In this document: positions 36,469 through 45,221 of the stretch, in pieces
How positions within the stretch are numbered: the stretch's first letter is position 1
How the letters are laid out: every line of letters begins with the position of its first letter
NCBI GenBank assembly: GCA_046347945.1
Contig: JAXMFB010000010.1
Coordinates: 62,001-126,000 of the forward strand
DNA: 64,000 nucleotides
Direction: 5' to 3'
Source: Zeimonas sp046347945
GTDB taxonomy: Bacteria; Pseudomonadota; Gammaproteobacteria; Burkholderiales; Burkholderiaceae_E
The notes under the pieces: generated by a model
What the model was told of the DNA's origin: nothing
Seen by the model: the letters and a program-made list of their open reading frames with translations, nothing else
Databases searched by the model: none
Translations under genes and position numbers: made by a program

Positions 36469-37806
36469 TCAGCGATCCCGCGGCTGCACCAGCAGCAGCG
36501 GTCGCCGGCAGCCGCGCACCAGCGCCTGCGCGGTCGAACCGAGCACGGCGGCGATCGCTCCGGTGCGCCCGATCGTGCCGACGCAGACCAGGTCCGGGGC
36601 CTCGCGCTCGACGGTTTCGATGATCCCGCGCCCGGCGCGCTCGTGCTCGACGATCTCGATGCGCAGCGTGCGGCCGCCGGCGTCCTGCGGCAGCAGCGCC
36701 GCCAGCTCGGCGCGGCGTTCGTCGAGCACGGCGCGGTGCTCGGCCGCGAAGTGGGCGTACGTGGGTCGCCCGTGCTGGCCGTCGCGCATCAGGTTCGGGC
36801 TGAGCGTGTGCACGACGATGACCTCGCCGTCGGAGGGCGCGACCGCGAGCGCGTAGGCGACGGCGCGATTGCCTGTCGGCGACAGGTCGGTCGCCACGAG
36901 AACGCGCTTCACCGCGGGCGGAAGCTGCGAGACGGCGGCCGTCGTCGCTGCGGGCACGACCAGCACGTTCGTCGCGGCGTCGCGCAGCAGGTCGAGCGAC
37001 ACCGAGCCGGCGAACCACCGCTCGACCGCGCCGCGCTGATGGGAGCCGACGATGACCAGGTCGGCCTCCTCGCGCTCGGCCAGGTGGGCGAGCCGCGCGC
37101 CGGGATCGCCATCGTGGCCGGCGACCACGACGTCGATCGGCAGTGCCGGCACGGCCCTCGCGAGGCGGCGCGCGATCTCGTCGCGCAGGTGCTGCTGCGC
37201 CTGCCCGGGCGAATCGAACAGGCCCATCCGCGCGGCCTCGCGCTGCGGATCGTCGGCGTAGGCGGCCACGGGCCGGCAGGCCCCGAGTTCGGCGAGCCGC
37301 TCGGCGAACAGCACTGCCGCGTCGGCCTGCGGCGTGAAGTCGTAGGCGATCAGCATCCGCAGCGCGCGCTCGCCGCGCAGCCAGGCGACGAGTGGCGCCG
37401 GGTCGCGCAGCACCAGCATCGGCGATTCGGCGCCGCGCAGCGTGCGTTCGCAGGTCTTGCCCAGGCGCACGCCGGCACCGTCGCGGCGCCCGATCGCGGG
37501 CAGCACGAGCAGCGCGTTGTCGTGGCGCTTCGCCTCCGCCAGCAACGCCTCGTCGGGCCAGCCGGCGGGCAACTCGACCGACACCCTGGCACCGAGCGCA
37601 CGCAGCCTCTCGGCGGCGTGCGCGAGCTTGTCGCGTGCCGATTCCTCGAGGGCGTCGAGCACCGCCACCGGGCCGATCCCCGTCGTGCGCGTGTCGAGCA
37701 CGTGAACCAGCGTGAGGTCGCCGCCGCTGCGCTGCGCGAGCAGCGCGCCGAGCACGCCGGCAGCCTCGGATCGTTCGCTGAAATCGGTGCCGCACAGGAC
37801 CCGCAT
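36469..37806 (-). CDS. Universal stress protein with three tandem UspA domains
   Basis: The 445-residue protein contains three UspA-like units: about 1-133 (RVLCGTDFSERS start), 147-284 (MLIAYDFTPQAD start) and 300-442 (VLVATDLSPTGN start). The second and third keep ATP-binding glycine motifs (GSHQRG-x8-GS and GTIGRTG-x7-GS), while the first ends in a degenerate GRRDGAGVRLGK. Single and double Usp proteins are common; a triple is unusual. It is cytosolic. The gene is convergent with tsaC, with 42 bp between stops. Function in stress response is inferred from family only. Confidence 0.88.
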   Translation of the reverse strand: MRVLCGTDFSERSEAAGVLGALLAQRSGGDLTLVHVLDTRTTGIGPVAVLDALEESARDKLAHAAERLRALGARVSVELPAGWPDEALLAEAKRHDNALLVLPAIGRRDGAGVRLGKTCERTLRGAESPMLVLRDPAPLVAWLRGERALRMLIAYDFTPQADAAVLFAERLAELGACRPVAAYADDPQREAARMGLFDSPGQAQQHLRDEIARRLARAVPALPIDVVVAGHDGDPGARLAHLAEREEADLVIVGSHQRGAVERWFAGSVSLDLLRDAATNVLVVPAATTAAVSQLPPAVKRVLVATDLSPTGNRAVAYALAVAPSDGEVIVVHTLSPNLMRDGQHGRPTYAHFAAEHRAVLDERRAELAALLPQDAGGRTLRIEIVEHERAGRGIIETVEREAPDLVCVGTIGRTGAIAAVLGSTAQALVRGCRRPLLLVQPRDR

Positions 37807-37875
37807 CGCGCTGTCTCCTTCGATCGTGGATCGGGCGATTCTAGGGCGGTCGATGCGGCGACGACCGCGATTCGG

Positions 37876-38682
37876 TCAAGTTCGCGGCGAGTCGGCGGCG
37901 AGGTGCAGGCCGCGCAGGAACGCACCGGTGGCAGCGATCACCTCGTCCGGCCGGTCGAACTGCGGGCTGTGGCGGCAGGCCGCCAGCTTCAGCAGCCGGG
38001 CGCCCGGGCGCAGCTCGGCAATCCGCTCGATCTGGCGCATCGTGCCGTACTGGTCGTCCTCGCCCTGCACCGCAAGGATCGGGCAGCGCGACGCCGCCAC
38101 GTCGGGCTCGATGTTCCATGCGGCGAAGGCTTCGGAGAGCCAGACGTCGCTCCAGCGGCGAAACATCCCGTCGACGTCGCCGTGATGGCGCGCGAGCCGG
38201 CTGCGCAGCTCGGTGTCGCGGTAGTCGAGCGTGACGGCAGCGATCGACTCGACGCAGACCGGCTCGACGAACAGGTGCGGCGCGAGCACCACGACGGCGC
38301 GCGCCACGTCCGGGTAGGCCCCGGCGTGGATCAGGGCGATCGACGCCCCGTCGCTGTGGCCGAACAGGACCGGCTGCCGGATGTCGAACGCGCGCAGCAC
38401 GGCGGGCAGCGTGCCGATGGCCTCCTCGTGCATGAAGCGTGGCGAGTACGGGCCCGTGGCGGGGTCCGAGCTGCCGTGACCCGGGCGCGAGTACACGAGG
38501 CCCGGCAGGCCGACCTCGGCGCACAGGCGATCGGGGAAGCTGCGCCACATGCTGACGCTGCCGAGCCCCTCGTGCAGGAAGACGAGCACCGGCGAGGACG
38601 GTCCGGCGTCGCCGATCGTCCGGCACTCGACCTGCCGCCCGTCGATCGGTACGCGGCGGAATGCATCCCCGTGAGGTCTCAT
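37876..38682 (-). CDS. Alpha/beta hydrolase
   Basis: A 268-residue alpha/beta hydrolase with the oxyanion region FLHEGLGSVSMW, the nucleophile elbow GHSDGAS (Ser near residue 110), an acid near VQGEDDQYG and the late histidine in ACRHSPQF. Similar hydrolases are often encoded beside boxR and benzoyl-CoA genes, where a thioesterase or ring-opening-product role has been suggested. It is divergent from the BoxR-like gene across a 42-bp gap containing TTGCA motifs. Confidence 0.85.
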   Translation of the reverse strand: MRPHGDAFRRVPIDGRQVECRTIGDAGPSSPVLVFLHEGLGSVSMWRSFPDRLCAEVGLPGLVYSRPGHGSSDPATGPYSPRFMHEEAIGTLPAVLRAFDIRQPVLFGHSDGASIALIHAGAYPDVARAVVVLAPHLFVEPVCVESIAAVTLDYRDTELRSRLARHHGDVDGMFRRWSDVWLSEAFAAWNIEPDVAASRCPILAVQGEDDQYGTMRQIERIAELRPGARLLKLAACRHSPQFDRPDEVIAATGAFLRGLHLAADSPRT

Positions 38683-38685
38683 GAG

Positions 38686-38725
38686 TTATATTGCAGGTTG
38701 TCGTCAATCACGGCCTTATCTTGCA
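38686..38725. promoter_or_regulatory. Two direct TTATnTTGCA motifs in the hydrolase/boxR gap
   Basis: TTATATTGCA (38686-38695) and TTATCTTGCA (38716-38725) are spaced 30 bp apart, about three helical turns. The second overlaps the boxR ATG. The same TTATCTTGCA occurs on the minus strand at 40144-40153, before the flavodoxin gene. TGCA-containing operators are known for BoxR of Azoarcus; the link here is inference. Confidence 0.5.
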
Positions 38726-39645
38726 TGGCATCGCCGGCCCTGGGCAAATCACCGGACGAGGCAGGTTTCCTCGGCGCGCTGGGGCGTCGCGTGCGCGAAC
38801 GCCGCGAGGAAGCCGCGCTGACCCGCAGGCGCCTGTCCGAGTTGTCGGGACTGTCCGAGCGCTATCTCGCGCAGCTCGAATCCGGCGACGGGAACATCTC
38901 GATCCTGCTGATCCGGCGGGTCGCCGAGGCGCTGCACTGCTCGCTCGAGCAGCTGCTCAGCGACCAGGCCGCCGACCCCGAGATCGCCGGCGCGATCGAG
39001 GTGCTGCGCACGCTCGAGCCGGGACAGCGCCACCAGGCGGTGACGGCGCTGCAGCAGCGCTTCGGCGAGATGAGCCGCGAGCGCGCGCGGCGCATCGCGC
39101 TGGTCGGGCTGCGCGGCGCCGGCAAGTCGACGCTGGGTGCGCGCCTGGCCGCGAGGCTCAAGGTGCCGTTCTTCGAACTCGACCAGCAGATCGAGCGCGA
39201 GCTCGGCGCGGGCCTGGAGAGCATCTTCTCGATGTACGGGCAGGACACCTATCGCGAGGCCGAGCGGCGCGTGCTCGATCGCCTCACGCGCACCCATCGC
39301 CGCTGCGTGATCGCCGCCGGTGGTTCGCTGGTGCTGGAGCCGCTCACCTACGAACTGCTGCGCGAGCGCTGCCTGACGATCTGGCTGAAGGCGTCGCCCG
39401 AAGAGCACATGGACCGCGTGATCGCGCAGGGCGACCTGCGCCCGATACGCGGCCGCGACCACGCGATGGCCGAACTGCGCACGATCCTGAAGCAGCGTGA
39501 TCGCCTCTATGCAATGGCCGATGCGGCGGTAGACACCACCGGGATCGGCGAGGCCGAGAGCCTGAAACGGCTGGTCGACGTGATCGCGGCGGCCAGCCCG
39601 CTCGCGGGGTCATCGGCGCGCGAGGCGCCGGCCGCGCCGGGCTGA
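38725..39645 (+). CDS. boxR: BoxR-like regulator: XRE helix-turn-helix fused to shikimate-kinase-like domain
   Basis: A 306-residue protein with an N-terminal XRE HTH (about 18-75: RRRLSELSGLSERYLAQLESG) and a C-terminal shikimate-kinase-like domain (about 120-290) with an intact Walker A GLRGAGKST (residues 128-136) and an IAAGGS block. This architecture defines BoxR, the benzoyl-CoA-responsive repressor of the aerobic box pathway, in which the kinase-like domain binds the CoA effector. The start at 38725 fits the family; the frame stays open far upstream but that is non-coding. The regulated boxABC genes are not in this window; an aryl-CoA ligase lies 0.7 kb downstream. Confidence 0.9.
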   Translation: MASPALGKSPDEAGFLGALGRRVRERREEAALTRRRLSELSGLSERYLAQLESGDGNISILLIRRVAEALHCSLEQLLSDQAADPEIAGAIEVLRTLEPGQRHQAVTALQQRFGEMSRERARRIALVGLRGAGKSTLGARLAARLKVPFFELDQQIERELGAGLESIFSMYGQDTYREAERRVLDRLTRTHRRCVIAAGGSLVLEPLTYELLRERCLTIWLKASPEEHMDRVIAQGDLRPIRGRDHAMAELRTILKQRDRLYAMADAAVDTTGIGEAESLKRLVDVIAAASPLAGSSAREAPAAPG

Positions 39646-39651
39646 GCGCGG

Positions 39652-40119
39652 TCAGGCCTCGACGACCGTCGCGCGCGCCTGCTCCAGCCAACCACGCATC
39701 CACGCGACCGCTGCCTCTTCCGGCAGTTCGCTGCCCGCCGCATCGATCGTCGCGCGCTCGCCGATCCGACGCGCACCGAGCTCGGACAGCAGCCGGTCGA
39801 AGCGCAAGCCGCCGTGGCCGAACGTGTCGACGAACGTGCTGTCGCCGAGCGCGATCACGCCGTAGCGCACCGCCGACAGATCCGGGCGCCGAGCCTGAAG
39901 CGCCTCGAACAGGCCGCGCGCATTGTCCGGCACGTCGCCGTGGCCATAGGTCGAGGTGCAGACCAGGAAGACCGCGTCGTGATCGAACACGGCCGGAGTG
40001 AGGTCGTCCATCGGCGAAACCGTGATCCGCGTCCCGGCGTCGCCGAAGCCGAGCTCGAGTTCCTGCGCCACCATCTGCGCGTTGCCGGTCATCGTGCCCA
40101 CCAGGATTTCCACGTGCAT
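39652..40119 (-). CDS. Flavodoxin-like protein
   Basis: A 155-residue flavodoxin domain with the FMN phosphate loop GTMTGNAQMVAQEL near residue 8 and the isoalloxazine loops STYGHGDVPDNA (near 57) and ALGDSTFVDTFG (near 90). It resembles MioC/sulfite-reductase-type flavodoxins. GAGG lies 8 nt upstream of the ATG. It is convergent with the BoxR-like gene (6 bp between stops) and divergent from the CoA ligase. It might deliver electrons to an oxygenase or reductase in aromatic metabolism, but there is no direct evidence. Confidence 0.88.
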   Translation of the reverse strand: MHVEILVGTMTGNAQMVAQELELGFGDAGTRITVSPMDDLTPAVFDHDAVFLVCTSTYGHGDVPDNARGLFEALQARRPDLSAVRYGVIALGDSTFVDTFGHGGLRFDRLLSELGARRIGERATIDAAGSELPEEAAVAWMRGWLEQARATVVEA

Positions 40120-40143
40120 GCCGATCGCCTCGTCCGTTCTTGA

Positions 40144-40188
40144 TGCAAGATAATGCCGTGCGTGTGCCGTCCGGGGCAGTTTATTGCA
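40144..40188. promoter_or_regulatory. TTGCA-type motifs upstream of flavodoxin and CoA ligase genes
   Basis: TGCAAGATAA (40144-40153, minus-strand TTATCTTGCA) and TTTATTGCA (40180-40188, plus strand) lie in the divergent gap 40120-40311, repeating the boxes found before boxR. The gap also has a GATAAT at about 40273 and GAGGAG (40299-40304) as ribosome binding site for the ligase. Confidence 0.45.
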
Positions 40189-40311
40189 TTGCCCGGGATC
40201 GTGAGCTAACGTCCCTGCTCGTCGCAAGAGCTTGCGGCGCCGCGATGCGCGCCCGGCCCCGCGCATCCGCGCGATAATTTCCTTCACCTTCGAGCCCCGA
40301 GGAGAACTGCC

Positions 40312-41943
40312 GTGGCCCAGTTGTCGAGTGCCGACCATTCGGTGAGTCCGCCGCGGGTGTCGATTCCGCGCCGGTACAACGCGGCGCACGACCTGATCGA
40401 GCGCAACCTCAGGGCAGGGCGCGGCGAGAAGCTCGCGTTCATCGACGATCGCGGCAGCTACAGCTACGCGGAGCTCGCGCGGCGCGTCAACCGTTTCGCG
40501 TCGTCGCTGGCGAGCCTCGGCCTGCGTGCCGAAGATCGCGTCATGGTGTGCATGCTCGACACGATCGACTGGCCGGTGGCGTTCCTCGGCGCGATCAAGG
40601 CCGGCGTCGTCCCGGTGGCCGTGAACACGCTGCTCAAGCCGCAGGACTACGAGTACATGCTGCGCGACTCGCGCGCGCGGGTGCTGTTCGTCTCGCAGGC
40701 CTTGCTGCCGTCGTTCGACGGCGTGGCGGCGACGGTGTCCACGCTCGCCCACGTCGTCGTGTCCTCCGCGCCCGGCGCTGCCGGCGCACCGCGGCCGGGC
40801 GCGTTCGGCGACTTCGACGCGTTGCTCGCCGGCGGCAGCGACCACTTCGAGCCGGCGGACACCGTGGCCGACGAGCCGTGCTTCTGGCTCTATTCGTCCG
40901 GCTCCACCGGTGCCCCGAAGGGCACGGTGCACATCCACTCCAGCCTGATCCAGACCGCCGAACTGTTCGCGCGCCCGGTGATCGGCATCCGCGAGTCCGA
41001 CATCGTGTTCAGCGCAGCCAAGCTGTTCTTCGCGTACGGGCTGGGCAACGGCCTGACGTTCCCGATGTCGGTCGGCGCGACCGCGGTGCTGATGGCCGAG
41101 CGGCCGACGCCCGACGCGGTGTTCCTGCGGCTCACCGGCGAAGCGCCCGAGGCGCTGGCAAAGTTGCGCGCGCGGCCGACGGTGCACTACGGCGTGCCGA
41201 CGCTGTTCGCCAGCATGCTGGCGAGCCCGTCGTTCCCGGCCCGGGAGCAGCTCGGGCTGCGCGTCGCGACGTCGGCGGGCGAGGCGCTTCCGGCGCGCGT
41301 GGGCACCACGTTCACCGAGCGCACCGGCGTCGAGATCCTCGACGGCATCGGTTCGACCGAGATGCTGCACGTGTTCCTGTCGAATCGCTCGGGTGAAGTG
41401 CGCTACGGCACGACCGGCAAGCCGGTGCCCGGCTACACGCTGCGCCTGCTGGGCGATGACGGCAACGAGGTCGACGACGGCGAGGTCGGCGATCTCTACA
41501 TCGGCGGACCGTCAGCCGCGGCGATGTACTGGAACCAGCGCGAGAAGACGCGCCAGACCTTCCAGGGCGAGTGGACACGCAGCGGCGACAAGTACGTGCG
41601 CGATGCCGACGGCTACTACACCTACGCCGGACGCTCCGACGACATGCTCAAGGTCAGCGGCCAGTACGTGTCGCCGTTCGAGGTCGAGTCGGCGATCGCC
41701 TCGCACCCGGCGGTGCTGGAGGCGGCGGTGGTCGGCGCGCCCGACGACGACCGGCTGATCAAGCCGAAGGCCTACGTCGTGCTGAAGGAGCCGGGCAAGG
41801 CCTCTGCGGCGCTCGCCGAGGAACTGCGCTCGTACGTGAAGGACCGGCTCGCGCCGTTCAAGTATCCGCGCTGGGTCGAGTTCGTCGACGAACTGCCGAA
41901 GACGGCGACCGGCAAGATCCAGCGCTTCAAGCTGCGCGGCTGA
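40312..41943 (+). CDS. Benzoate-CoA ligase family protein (benzoate or 2-aminobenzoate)
   Basis: A 543-residue ANL-superfamily ligase. It opens with IPRRYNAAHDLIERNL, typical of benzoate-CoA ligases, and shows the P-loop YSSGSTGAPKG near residue 197, GIGSTEMLHVFLSN near 345 (aryl-binding region), and the hinge/C-domain GRSDDMLKVSGQYVSP and PKTATGKIQRFKLR with the adenylation lysine. GTG start at 40312 has GAGGAG 7 nt upstream. The best guess is benzoate-CoA ligase beside boxR, but 2-aminobenzoate-CoA ligases belong to the same family and one is needed by the anthraniloyl-CoA enzyme at 61971. Sequence alone does not decide. Confidence 0.85.
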   Translation: MAQLSSADHSVSPPRVSIPRRYNAAHDLIERNLRAGRGEKLAFIDDRGSYSYAELARRVNRFASSLASLGLRAEDRVMVCMLDTIDWPVAFLGAIKAGVVPVAVNTLLKPQDYEYMLRDSRARVLFVSQALLPSFDGVAATVSTLAHVVVSSAPGAAGAPRPGAFGDFDALLAGGSDHFEPADTVADEPCFWLYSSGSTGAPKGTVHIHSSLIQTAELFARPVIGIRESDIVFSAAKLFFAYGLGNGLTFPMSVGATAVLMAERPTPDAVFLRLTGEAPEALAKLRARPTVHYGVPTLFASMLASPSFPAREQLGLRVATSAGEALPARVGTTFTERTGVEILDGIGSTEMLHVFLSNRSGEVRYGTTGKPVPGYTLRLLGDDGNEVDDGEVGDLYIGGPSAAAMYWNQREKTRQTFQGEWTRSGDKYVRDADGYYTYAGRSDDMLKVSGQYVSPFEVESAIASHPAVLEAAVVGAPDDDRLIKPKAYVVLKEPGKASAALAEELRSYVKDRLAPFKYPRWVEFVDELPKTATGKIQRFKLRG

Positions 41944-41965
41944 CGCTCGCCGGGCTGCGCCACCC

Positions 41966-42616
41966 ATGCGGACCGACCCGCGGTTTCCGGGCCTGCGCAT
42001 CGTCGACCATCCGCTGGTGCAGCACAAGCTCACGCACCTGCGCGATCGCGGCACGTCGACGCGCACGTTCCGCGAACTGCTGCGCGAGACCGCGATGCTG
42101 ATGGGCTACGAGATCACTCGCGACCTGCCATTGGCGACGCGCGCCATCGAGACGCCGCTCGCCTCGATGGACGCGCCGGTGATCGCCGGCAAGAAGGTCG
42201 CGATCGTGCCCGTCCTGCGCGCCGGCCTGGCGATGGCCGACGGCCTGCTCGAGCTGATTCCGTCGGCGCGCGTGGGCCACATCGGCCTGTATCGCGGGGC
42301 CGATCATCGTCCGGTCGAGTACTACGTCAGGCTGCCCGAAGTCGAGGGTCGCCTGTTCATCGTCTGCGACCCGATGCTGGCCACCGGCCATTCGGCGGCG
42401 CACGCGGTGCAACTGCTGGTCGACCGGGGCGTCCCGCCGGGCTCGATCCGCTTCCTGGCCCTGGTGGCGGCGCCCGAAGGCGTCGCCGTGTTCCAGCAGG
42501 CCCATCCAGGCGTGCCGGTGTACGTGGCCGCGCTCGACAGCCATCTCGACGAGCACGCGTACATCGTGCCGGGGCTGGGCGATGCCGGCGACCGGATCTT
42601 CGGCACCAGGCACTGA
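41966..42616 (+). CDS. upp: Uracil phosphoribosyltransferase
   Basis: A 216-residue enzyme with VDHPLVQHKLTHLRDRGT, PVLRAGLAMADGLLELIPSA, the PRPP loop VCDPMLATGHSA and a C-terminal YIVPGLGDAGDRIFGT that binds uracil. It salvages uracil to UMP. It follows the CoA ligase by 22 bp and could be cotranscribed, although a functional link is not evident. Confidence 0.96.
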   Translation: MRTDPRFPGLRIVDHPLVQHKLTHLRDRGTSTRTFRELLRETAMLMGYEITRDLPLATRAIETPLASMDAPVIAGKKVAIVPVLRAGLAMADGLLELIPSARVGHIGLYRGADHRPVEYYVRLPEVEGRLFIVCDPMLATGHSAAHAVQLLVDRGVPPGSIRFLALVAAPEGVAVFQQAHPGVPVYVAALDSHLDEHAYIVPGLGDAGDRIFGTRH

Positions 42617-42640
42617 GTCAACCTTCTCCGGAGAACCACG

Positions 42641-43096
42641 ATGCGCGTATTCGAGAACCTGGCCGAACTCAAGCCGCTGGTCGGCGAGGAGATCGCGGTG
42701 AGCGACTGGGTCAAGGTGACGCAGCAGCGCATCGACCAGTTCGCCGAGGCGACCGGTGACCACCAGTGGATCCACGTCGACCCGCAGCGCGCGGCGGCCG
42801 GCCCGTTCGGCGCGACCATCGCGCACGGCTTCCTGACGCTGTCGATGATGCCGATGTTCGCCGAGAACGCGATCGAGTTCCGCAACGTCCGGATGAGCGT
42901 GAACTACGGGCTCAATCGCGTGCGGTTCACGTCGCCGGTGCCGGTGGACAGCGAACTGCGCGGGCGATTCAGGCTGGTCGCGGTCGACGACATCGCGGAC
43001 AATGGCGTGCAGGTCACGACCGAGGTCACCATCGAGCGCAAGGGCAGCGACCGGCCCGTCTGCGTCGCCGAGTCCATCGCGCGCCGCTACGCGTAG
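42641..43096 (+). CDS. MaoC-like dehydratase (enoyl-CoA hydratase family)
   Basis: A 151-residue hot-dog-fold protein with the hydratase signature FAEATGDHQWIHVDPQRA and GATIAHGFLTLSM (catalytic Asp/His around residues 42-47), as in NodN/PaaZ-type (R)-specific enoyl-CoA hydratases. CTCCGGAG lies upstream of the ATG. It is 24 bp after upp. It may act on an enoyl-CoA from fatty or aromatic acid breakdown. After it, 43097-43280 holds no recognisable feature. Confidence 0.88.
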   Translation: MRVFENLAELKPLVGEEIAVSDWVKVTQQRIDQFAEATGDHQWIHVDPQRAAAGPFGATIAHGFLTLSMMPMFAENAIEFRNVRMSVNYGLNRVRFTSPVPVDSELRGRFRLVAVDDIADNGVQVTTEVTIERKGSDRPVCVAESIARRYA

Positions 43097-43280
43097 GGCG
43101 CGCGGGGGTGTCTGGCAGTGCCCGGCCCACGCCTCGGGGCCGAGCCGCCAGGGCGGCGTTGGGGGTGGCCCGGCGCCTTTGCCGCCTGCGGCCGCTTGGG
43201 CTGCGCGCCCCGAGCCGGACCCGAGGGCAGCGGTGGCCTGTGCGGCGCATGCGGCAGCCGCCGACCCCGTGATCAAGGAG

Positions 43281-44454
43281 AAAGCCTGGATCCCCGTCTG
43301 CGCGCGCCCGAGGATGAGCGCGTGGATGTCGTGCGTGCCTTCTGGTGTTGACCACCTCGAGGTTCACCAGGTGGCGCCGCGCCGAACTCGTCGGAGATGC
43401 CGTTGCCGCCCATCATGTCGCGCGCCATCCGCGCGATCTCGAGCGACTTGCCGCACGAGTTGCGCTTCATGATCGACGTGATCTCGACCGCGGCCGTGCC
43501 CTCGTCCTTCATCCGCCCCAGCCGCAGGCGGCCCTGCAGGCCGAGCGTAATCTCGGTCTGCATGTCGGCTGACTTCTTCTGGATCAGCTGGTTGGCCGCC
43601 AGCGGCCGCCCGAACTACTTGCAGTCGAGCACGTACTGGCGCGCGGTGCCAGCAGTCTTCGGCGGCGCCGAGCGCGCCCCACGCGTGCCGTAGCGTGCGC
43701 TGTTCAGGCAGGTGAACGGGCCCTTCAGGCCCTCGACGCCGGGCATCAGCTGCGCGTCGGACACCGCCACCTGGTCCATGACGATCTCGCCGGTGATCGA
43801 CGCGCGCAGCCCGACCTTGCCGTGGATCGCCGGCGCCGACAGGCCCTTCATCCCCTTCTCGAGGATGAAGCCCTTGATGCGGCCGTCGTGGTCGCCGCCG
43901 ACGCACTTGGCCCAGACGACGAACACGTCGGCGATCGGCGAGTTCGAGATCCACATCTTGCTGCCGGTGAGCTGGTAGCCGCCGTCGACGCGCTTGGCGC
44001 GCGTCTCCATCGAGCCGGGGTCGGAGCCGTGGTTCGGCTCGGTCAGCCCGAAGCAGCCGATCCACTCGCCGGTGGCGAGCTTCGGCAGGTACTTGCGCTT
44101 CTGCGCCTCGGTGCCGAATTCGTAAATGGGCACCATCACCAGCGAGCTCTGCACGCTCATCATCGAGCGGTAGCCGGAATCGACGCGCTCGACTTCGCGG
44201 GCGATCAGCCCGTAGGCGACGTAGTTCAGCCCGGGCCCGCCGTACTCGGTCGGGATGGTCGGGCCGAGCAGGCCGAGCTCGCCCATTTCACGGAAGATCG
44301 CCGGGTCGGTCTTCTCGTGGCGGACTGCATCGAGCACGCGCGGCGCCAGCTTGTCCTGGCAGTAGGCCCTCGCGGCCTCGCGCACCATGCGCTCGTCTTC
44401 CCCGAGCTGCGCGTCGAGCAGCAGCGGGTCGTCCCATCTGAATGCGGCCTTCAT
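43281..44454 (-). pseudogene. gcdH: Glutaryl-CoA dehydrogenase (gcdH), broken in its 3' third
   Basis: The first 260 codons are intact and match glutaryl-CoA dehydrogenase of the acyl-CoA dehydrogenase family: FGLTEPNHGSDPGSMETRA, SKMWISNSPIAD and a long N-terminal helix block. Then the frame fails repeatedly. A 1-nt loss near 43684 and a 2-nt loss near 43650 shift and restore it; CAG to TAG creates a stop at about 43616; and further 2-nt losses near 43375 and 43345 scramble the end. All three frames together still spell ARYG-AWGALGAAEDCW, QYVLD, FGRPLAANQLIQKK, MARDMMGGNGISDEF and NLEVVNT. No normal stop is seen. The longest single frame (43615-44454) gives a truncated 279-residue protein without the catalytic-base region. 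Confidence 0.88.
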
Positions 44455-44625
44455 CGATCTCTCCTGTCAATCCTGCATGCGTGGCTTCGTCGGTCGGCGG
44501 ACATCGTAGCGTGGCGCCTCGCGCCGCACAAACGGCCTGGCGCACAAGCGGTACCATGCCGGTCTCGTGCCGGCGGTCGCGGGACCGTCCTGCCGTCGCC
44601 GGTTCCGGACCATGACGAGGCCCCG

Positions 44626-45204
44626 ATGTCGCTGATCGAAATCCGCAAGCGCGCGCTGAATATCGAGACCGTGTTTCACGAGGGCGGCCCGCCCGCGAAC
44701 CCGCCGCTGCGGATGGGTTCGGCGATCGCCGTGATACGCAACCCGTATGCGGGTCGCTACGAGCCCGACCTGATGCCCTTTATGGCCGAGCTGCGCACGC
44801 TCGGCCATGATCTGGCTCAAGAGCTGGCCGACGCGCTGGGCCGCGACCAGGTCGAGGCGTACGGCAAGGCGGCAATCGTCGGCGTCGACGGCGAGCTCGA
44901 GCACGGCGCCGCCTGGCACGAGGCGGGCGGCTGGGCCATGCGGGCGGTGCTCGGCGAACCGAAGGCACTGGTCCCGGCGGCCAAGGCGGTGGCTGCGACC
45001 GGATACCGGCTGATGGTGCCGCTGCACTACATCCACGCGTGCTACGTCAGGAGCCACTACAACGCCATGGAAATCGGAATGCAGGACGCGCCGCGGCCGC
45101 GCGAGATCCTCTACGGGTTGGTCATGGCCACCGGTGGGCGCGTGCACTCGCGCCTCGGCGGGCTGACCAGGGACAAGGTGTCGGTTCACGACGGACAACG
45201 ATGA
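44626..45204 (+). CDS. Amino acid synthesis family protein (PF06684-like)
   Basis: A 192-residue protein starting MSLIEIRKRALNIETVFHEGG, with VIRNPYAGRY, AAIVGVDGELEHGAAWHEA, and VPLHYIHACYVRSHYNAMEI near the end. These blocks match the amino-acid-synthesis family named in Pfam, whose biochemical activity is not established. GAGG lies 6 nt upstream. It is divergent from the gcdH pseudogene and precedes narX by 17 bp, though the relation to nitrate sensing is unclear. Confidence 0.8.
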   Translation: MSLIEIRKRALNIETVFHEGGPPANPPLRMGSAIAVIRNPYAGRYEPDLMPFMAELRTLGHDLAQELADALGRDQVEAYGKAAIVGVDGELEHGAAWHEAGGWAMRAVLGEPKALVPAAKAVAATGYRLMVPLHYIHACYVRSHYNAMEIGMQDAPRPREILYGLVMATGGRVHSRLGGLTRDKVSVHDGQR

Positions 45205-45221
45205 AGGGGTAGAGTGCCGCG

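Noticed and set aside
36643..38724. Upstream in-frame extension of the BoxR-like protein by nearly 700 codons
   Set aside because: It lies antisense to the Usp and hydrolase genes; the conserved HTH begins just after the ATG at 38725.
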